Shown piece by piece: positions 62,072-64,000 of a stretch of DNA of 64,000 nucleotides. The notes under the pieces were generated by a model. The model saw only the letters and a program-made list of their open reading frames with translations. It was not told the DNA's origin and did not search any database. This DNA is from Actinomycetota bacterium (lineage in GTDB: Bacteria > Actinomycetota > Actinomycetes > Actinomycetales > Dermatophilaceae). Numbering within the stretch: position 1 is the first letter of the stretch; every line of letters begins with the position of its first letter. Made by a program: the position numbers and the translations under genes. Where the stretch lies: NCBI GenBank assembly GCA_020161815.1, contig JAIUOP010000001.1, positions 124,001 to 188,000 of the forward strand, given 5' to 3'.

Positions 62072-62127
62072 GCGCAGATCGTGGCCGGTGGCGCAGCCAT
62101 GGCTGCGCGGTCGGCCACGATCTGCGC
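62072..62127. repeat. Nested palindrome between MFS and cold-shock genes
   Basis: Outer 16-base arms (GCGCAGATCGTGGCCG and complement) enclose an exact 18-bp palindrome (GCGCAGCCATGGCTGCGC) with three unpaired bases each side. It is in a divergent promoter region, so a terminator role is unlikely. Rest of 62012-62273 shows a GGCATAC copy and a TTAGCCT -10-like box at about 62197. Confidence 0.75.
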
Positions 62128-62273
62128 AGGAGGGGGGCGCGGGCGGGGAAGGCGAGGGGGGAACGCAAAGGAGGCGCACGGCATACCTGCGGGTTGTTAG
62201 CCTTGGGGGGAGGCGGCCACGGCGTCGCCCCATTGACCTGCGTTCTCGCGCCCCGCACAGCAAGAGGTGTTCC

Positions 62274-62675
62274 GTGCCCACTGGCAAGGTGAAGTTCTAC
62301 GACGCCGACAAGGGCTTCGGTTTCGTGTCGACCGACGACCCGATGGAGGGTGGCGACGTCTTCGTGCCCGCGAGCGCCGTCCCCGAGGGTGTGGTGCTCA
62401 AGGGTGGCTCGAAGATCGAGTTCAGCATCGTCGAGGGCCGCCGCGGCAAGCAGGCCATGGCCGTGCGCCTGCTCGAGCCGGCCCCGTCGGTCTCGGTCAA
62501 CCGCAAGGTCCGCGACCGCAAGGACCCCGAGGCGATGGTCGTCATCGTCGAGGACGTCATCAAGCTGCTCGACTCGGTGAGCGAGTCGCTGCGCAGGGGC
62601 CACTACCCCGACAAGAACCACGGCAACAAGGTCGCGCAGGTGCTGCGCGCCGTCGCCGCCGACCTCGAGCTGTGA
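62274..62675 (+). CDS. Cold-shock domain protein with C-terminal extension
   Basis: A 133-residue protein, twice the length of CspA. The cold-shock domain (1-67) has KFYDADKGFGFVSTDD (RNP1) and DVFVPASAV (RNP2). The extension (70-133) is helical: PEAMVVIVEDVIKLLDSVSESLRRGHYPDKNHGNKVAQVLRAV. The same extended form, about 135 residues, is known as Rv0871 in M. tuberculosis. It binds single-stranded nucleic acid. GTG 62274 has an AGAGGTG ribosome site. DUF3027 follows seven bases later, so the two form an operon. Confidence 0.93.
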   Translation: MPTGKVKFYDADKGFGFVSTDDPMEGGDVFVPASAVPEGVVLKGGSKIEFSIVEGRRGKQAMAVRLLEPAPSVSVNRKVRDRKDPEAMVVIVEDVIKLLDSVSESLRRGHYPDKNHGNKVAQVLRAVAADLEL

Positions 62676-62682
62676 GTCGCGC

Positions 62683-63414
62683 GTGAAGGTTGACGCGGTC
62701 CTCGCCGCGGCGGTCGACCTGGCGCGTGAGGGCCTGACCGGGATCGCCGAGGACGGCGCCGTCGGTGAGCACGTCGGGATGCGCATGGTCGACGAGCGAC
62801 TCGGGATGCACCTGTTCGCGTGCACGTCCGCGGCCTACCTCGGCTGGCAGTGGGCCGTCACGGTCGCCCGCGTGCCCCGCGGCAAGGTCGCGACCGTCTG
62901 CGAGACCAACCTGGTCCCCGGTGAGGGCGCGCTGTTGTCCCCCGAGTGGGTCCCGTATGCCGACCGCTTGGCTCCCGGGGACATCGGCCCCGGCGACGTG
63001 ACCCCCATGGTCGTCGACGACCCGCTGCTGGAGGCCGGGTTCGAGGCCACGGGTGAGGACGACGTCGACCAGGTCGCCCAGTGGGAGCTCGGACTGGGGC
63101 GCGCGCGGGTGCTCTCGCCGGTGGGTCGTGAGGTGGCGGCGTCGCGGTGGTACGACGGCGAGGGCGGGCCGTCGGCCCCGATCGCGGTCAAGGCCCCGGC
63201 TCCGTGCTCGTCCTGTGGCTTCTTCGTGCCGATGGCCGGGGCGCTGCGGGCCGTGTTCGGCGTGTGCGCCAACGAGTGGTCCCCGAGCGACGGTCGGGTC
63301 GTCAGCCTGGACCACGGCTGCGGGGCGCACAGCGAGGTCGACGCGGCCCGGCCCGAGCCCGAGGTGGTCTCGCCGCCGATCGTCGACGACTTCCTGCTCG
63401 ACACCACCCCCTGA
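62683..63414 (+). CDS. DUF3027 protein
   Basis: A 243-residue cytoplasmic protein restricted to actinobacteria. The N-terminal part (about 10-150) is mixed alpha/beta; at about 175-222 it carries CSSCGFFVPMAGALRAVFGVCANEWSPSDGRVVSLDHGCGAH, a set of cysteines and a histidine that may bind zinc. The role is unknown. GTG 62683 follows the cold-shock gene by seven bases. Rv0883c, the homologue, also has a DUF2530 gene beside it as here. Confidence 0.88.
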   Translation: MKVDAVLAAAVDLAREGLTGIAEDGAVGEHVGMRMVDERLGMHLFACTSAAYLGWQWAVTVARVPRGKVATVCETNLVPGEGALLSPEWVPYADRLAPGDIGPGDVTPMVVDDPLLEAGFEATGEDDVDQVAQWELGLGRARVLSPVGREVAASRWYDGEGGPSAPIAVKAPAPCSSCGFFVPMAGALRAVFGVCANEWSPSDGRVVSLDHGCGAHSEVDAARPEPEVVSPPIVDDFLLDTTP

Positions 63415-63447
63415 AGGCGGCGCTGGTCGCCTGCTCGGCGTCGGCGA

Positions 63448-63726
63448 CTACTCGGCGTCGGCGGCGTTGCCGCGACCGCGCGCGACGTAGGCACAGCCGA
63501 TGAGGCCCAGCACCAGGCCGCTGACGCACGCCCACGGCCACCAGGAGCGCTCACCCTCGCGGAGGGTCGGGACGGCGAGCGTCGCGACCAGGGCCACGAC
63601 CCAGGCGAGCAAGCCGAGGCGGATGATCCGCTTGGTCGGCACGTGCAGCGGCTGGAGGTTGCGGGGGCTGGTCATCGTGCCGAACGCGGGGTCCGCGGGT
63701 GGGTCCTCGCGGCGGTCGTCGGTCAC
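63448..63726 (-). CDS. DUF2530 small membrane protein
   Basis: A 92-residue protein with two helices (about 37-53 and 63-83) and the family motif GERSWWPWACVSGLVLGLIG between them. It is convergent with the DUF3027 gene, 33 bp apart, matching Rv0882-Rv0883c. GTG 63726 follows a TAGGGT -10 box by six bases. The function is unknown. Confidence 0.86.
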   Translation of the reverse strand: MTDDRREDPPADPAFGTMTSPRNLQPLHVPTKRIIRLGLLAWVVALVATLAVPTLREGERSWWPWACVSGLVLGLIGCAYVARGRGNAADAE

Positions 63727-63732
63727 GGGGAC

Positions 63733-63738
63733 ACCCTA
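63733..63738 (-). promoter_or_regulatory. -10 box of the DUF2530 gene
   Basis: TAGGGT on the minus strand, six bases before GTG 63726. Confidence 0.5.
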
Positions 63739-63761
63739 ACCGGCGCCGGAGTTTGTGCCAG

Positions 63762-63886
63762 GACGTCCGCAGGGGCGCTGTGAGGCAACGTCCGGGCGGG
63801 ACGGCATACGGGAGTTCGGGTGAGGGCGTCTGCGGGGGCGCCCTGGGGCAAAGTCCGGGCGGGTGCGGGTGACGGACGGCATACCC
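63762..63886. repeat. Imperfect direct repeat between DUF2530 and NCS2 genes
   Basis: Units at 63762-63813 and 63826-63886 share GYCCGYRGGGGCGC, GGCAAMGTCCGGGCGGG and end in GACGGCATAC. The second has a short insertion. No coding potential is seen in this 205-bp gap. Confidence 0.65.
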
Positions 63887-63918
63887 GAGACCGGTGCGCG
63901 CGCTCGCGAGGCGAGCAC

Positions 63919-63924
63919 TACCCT
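63919..63924 (+). promoter_or_regulatory. -10 box of the NCS2 permease gene
   Basis: TACCCT, seven bases before ATG 63932. Confidence 0.45.
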
Positions 63925-63931
63925 GTGCGCC

Positions 63932-64000
63932 ATGAGTCAGACCGCGGCCGACAGCGCCGCCCCTCCCCAGCCCACGAGCGCACTCGATCGCTACTTCAAG
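63932..64000 (+). CDS. NCS2-family purine/xanthine permease (3' end missing)
   Basis: Only the first 23 codons are in the window: MSQTAADSAAP...SALDRYFK. The ending LDRYFK is the usual opening of AzgA-like NCS2 nucleobase permeases (LDRYFKIxERGST), which are proton symporters of about 480 residues. The assignment rests on that short motif alone. A TACCCT -10 box seven bases before the ATG supports the start. Confidence 0.6.
   Translation, partial: MSQTAADSAAPPQPTSALDRYFK

Overview
The window is chromosomal DNA of a high-GC actinobacterium. The signs are GTG starts, ATGA/GTGA/TGATG couplings, mycothiol genes, CarD, DUF3263, DUF3027, DUF3349 and DUF2530 families, and an actinobacterial XPB helicase. 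Gene content fits Micrococcales, possibly an Intrasporangiaceae-like genus, but no rRNA is present to prove it. Several blocks match the Mycobacterium tuberculosis order as I remember it: mshA-ybjN-gpm-senX3-regX3 (Rv0486-Rv0491), carD-ispD-ispF-cysS-rRNA methylase (Rv3583c-Rv3579c), pit-small membrane protein-DUF3349 (Rv0545c-Rv0543c), and the XPB/cold-shock/DUF2530/DUF3027 neighbourhood (Rv0861c-Rv0883c).

Layout. 0-7 kb: end of mshA, a YbjN protein, gpmA, a sigma-like membrane protein, phoU, and the senX3-regX3 phosphate two-component pair. 7-15 kb: a lipoprotein, carD, ispD-ispF, a wHTH regulator with a coupled 38-residue membrane protein, mycothiol-dependent formaldehyde dehydrogenase plus a metallo-hydrolase, a PAP2 phosphatase flanked by two copies of a 67-bp palindrome, then cysS and a SpoU methylase. 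15-24 kb: small membrane proteins, RDD and DUF4032 proteins, an MsiK/UgpC-type ATPase with a LacI-type operator, a CBS protein, a Ser/Thr kinase, an LCP protein and tRNA-Thr. 23-31 kb: a convergent histidine kinase/response regulator pair, a DUF2231 protein, an acyl-CoA dehydrogenase and a molybdate operon. 31-40 kb: GDSL hydrolase, ung, MFS, ArsC-like phosphatase, HAD phosphatase, DUF3263, the phosphate transporter operon, and groEL with a CIRCE element. 40-52 kb: a broken GNAT gene, an ABC/FtsX exporter, WXG100, a membrane protease-like protein, a DUF4031-Nudix gene broken by a small internal inversion, DUF2339, a second HK/RR operon, and terC behind a probable manganese riboswitch. 52-64 kb: XPB helicase and a helicase-associated protein, HMG-CoA-lyase-like gene, epimerase, MFS, cold-shock protein, DUF3027, DUF2530, and the start of an NCS2 permease.

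Phosphate control links phoU, senX3-regX3 and pit: both intergenic regions carry GTTCACC-type repeats in 11-bp phase. Mycothiol links mshA (synthesis) with mscR and its hydrolase partner (use), and possibly with the ArsC-like enzyme.

The most notable genome-scale signals are a 7-mer, GTATGCC/GGCATAC, seen about 61 times (roughly tenfold over expectation), and very frequent TANNNT -10 boxes exactly 6-7 bases before the start codon, which implies leaderless transcription of about twenty genes. No CRISPR array, prophage or transposase was seen. All positions and counts were read by eye.
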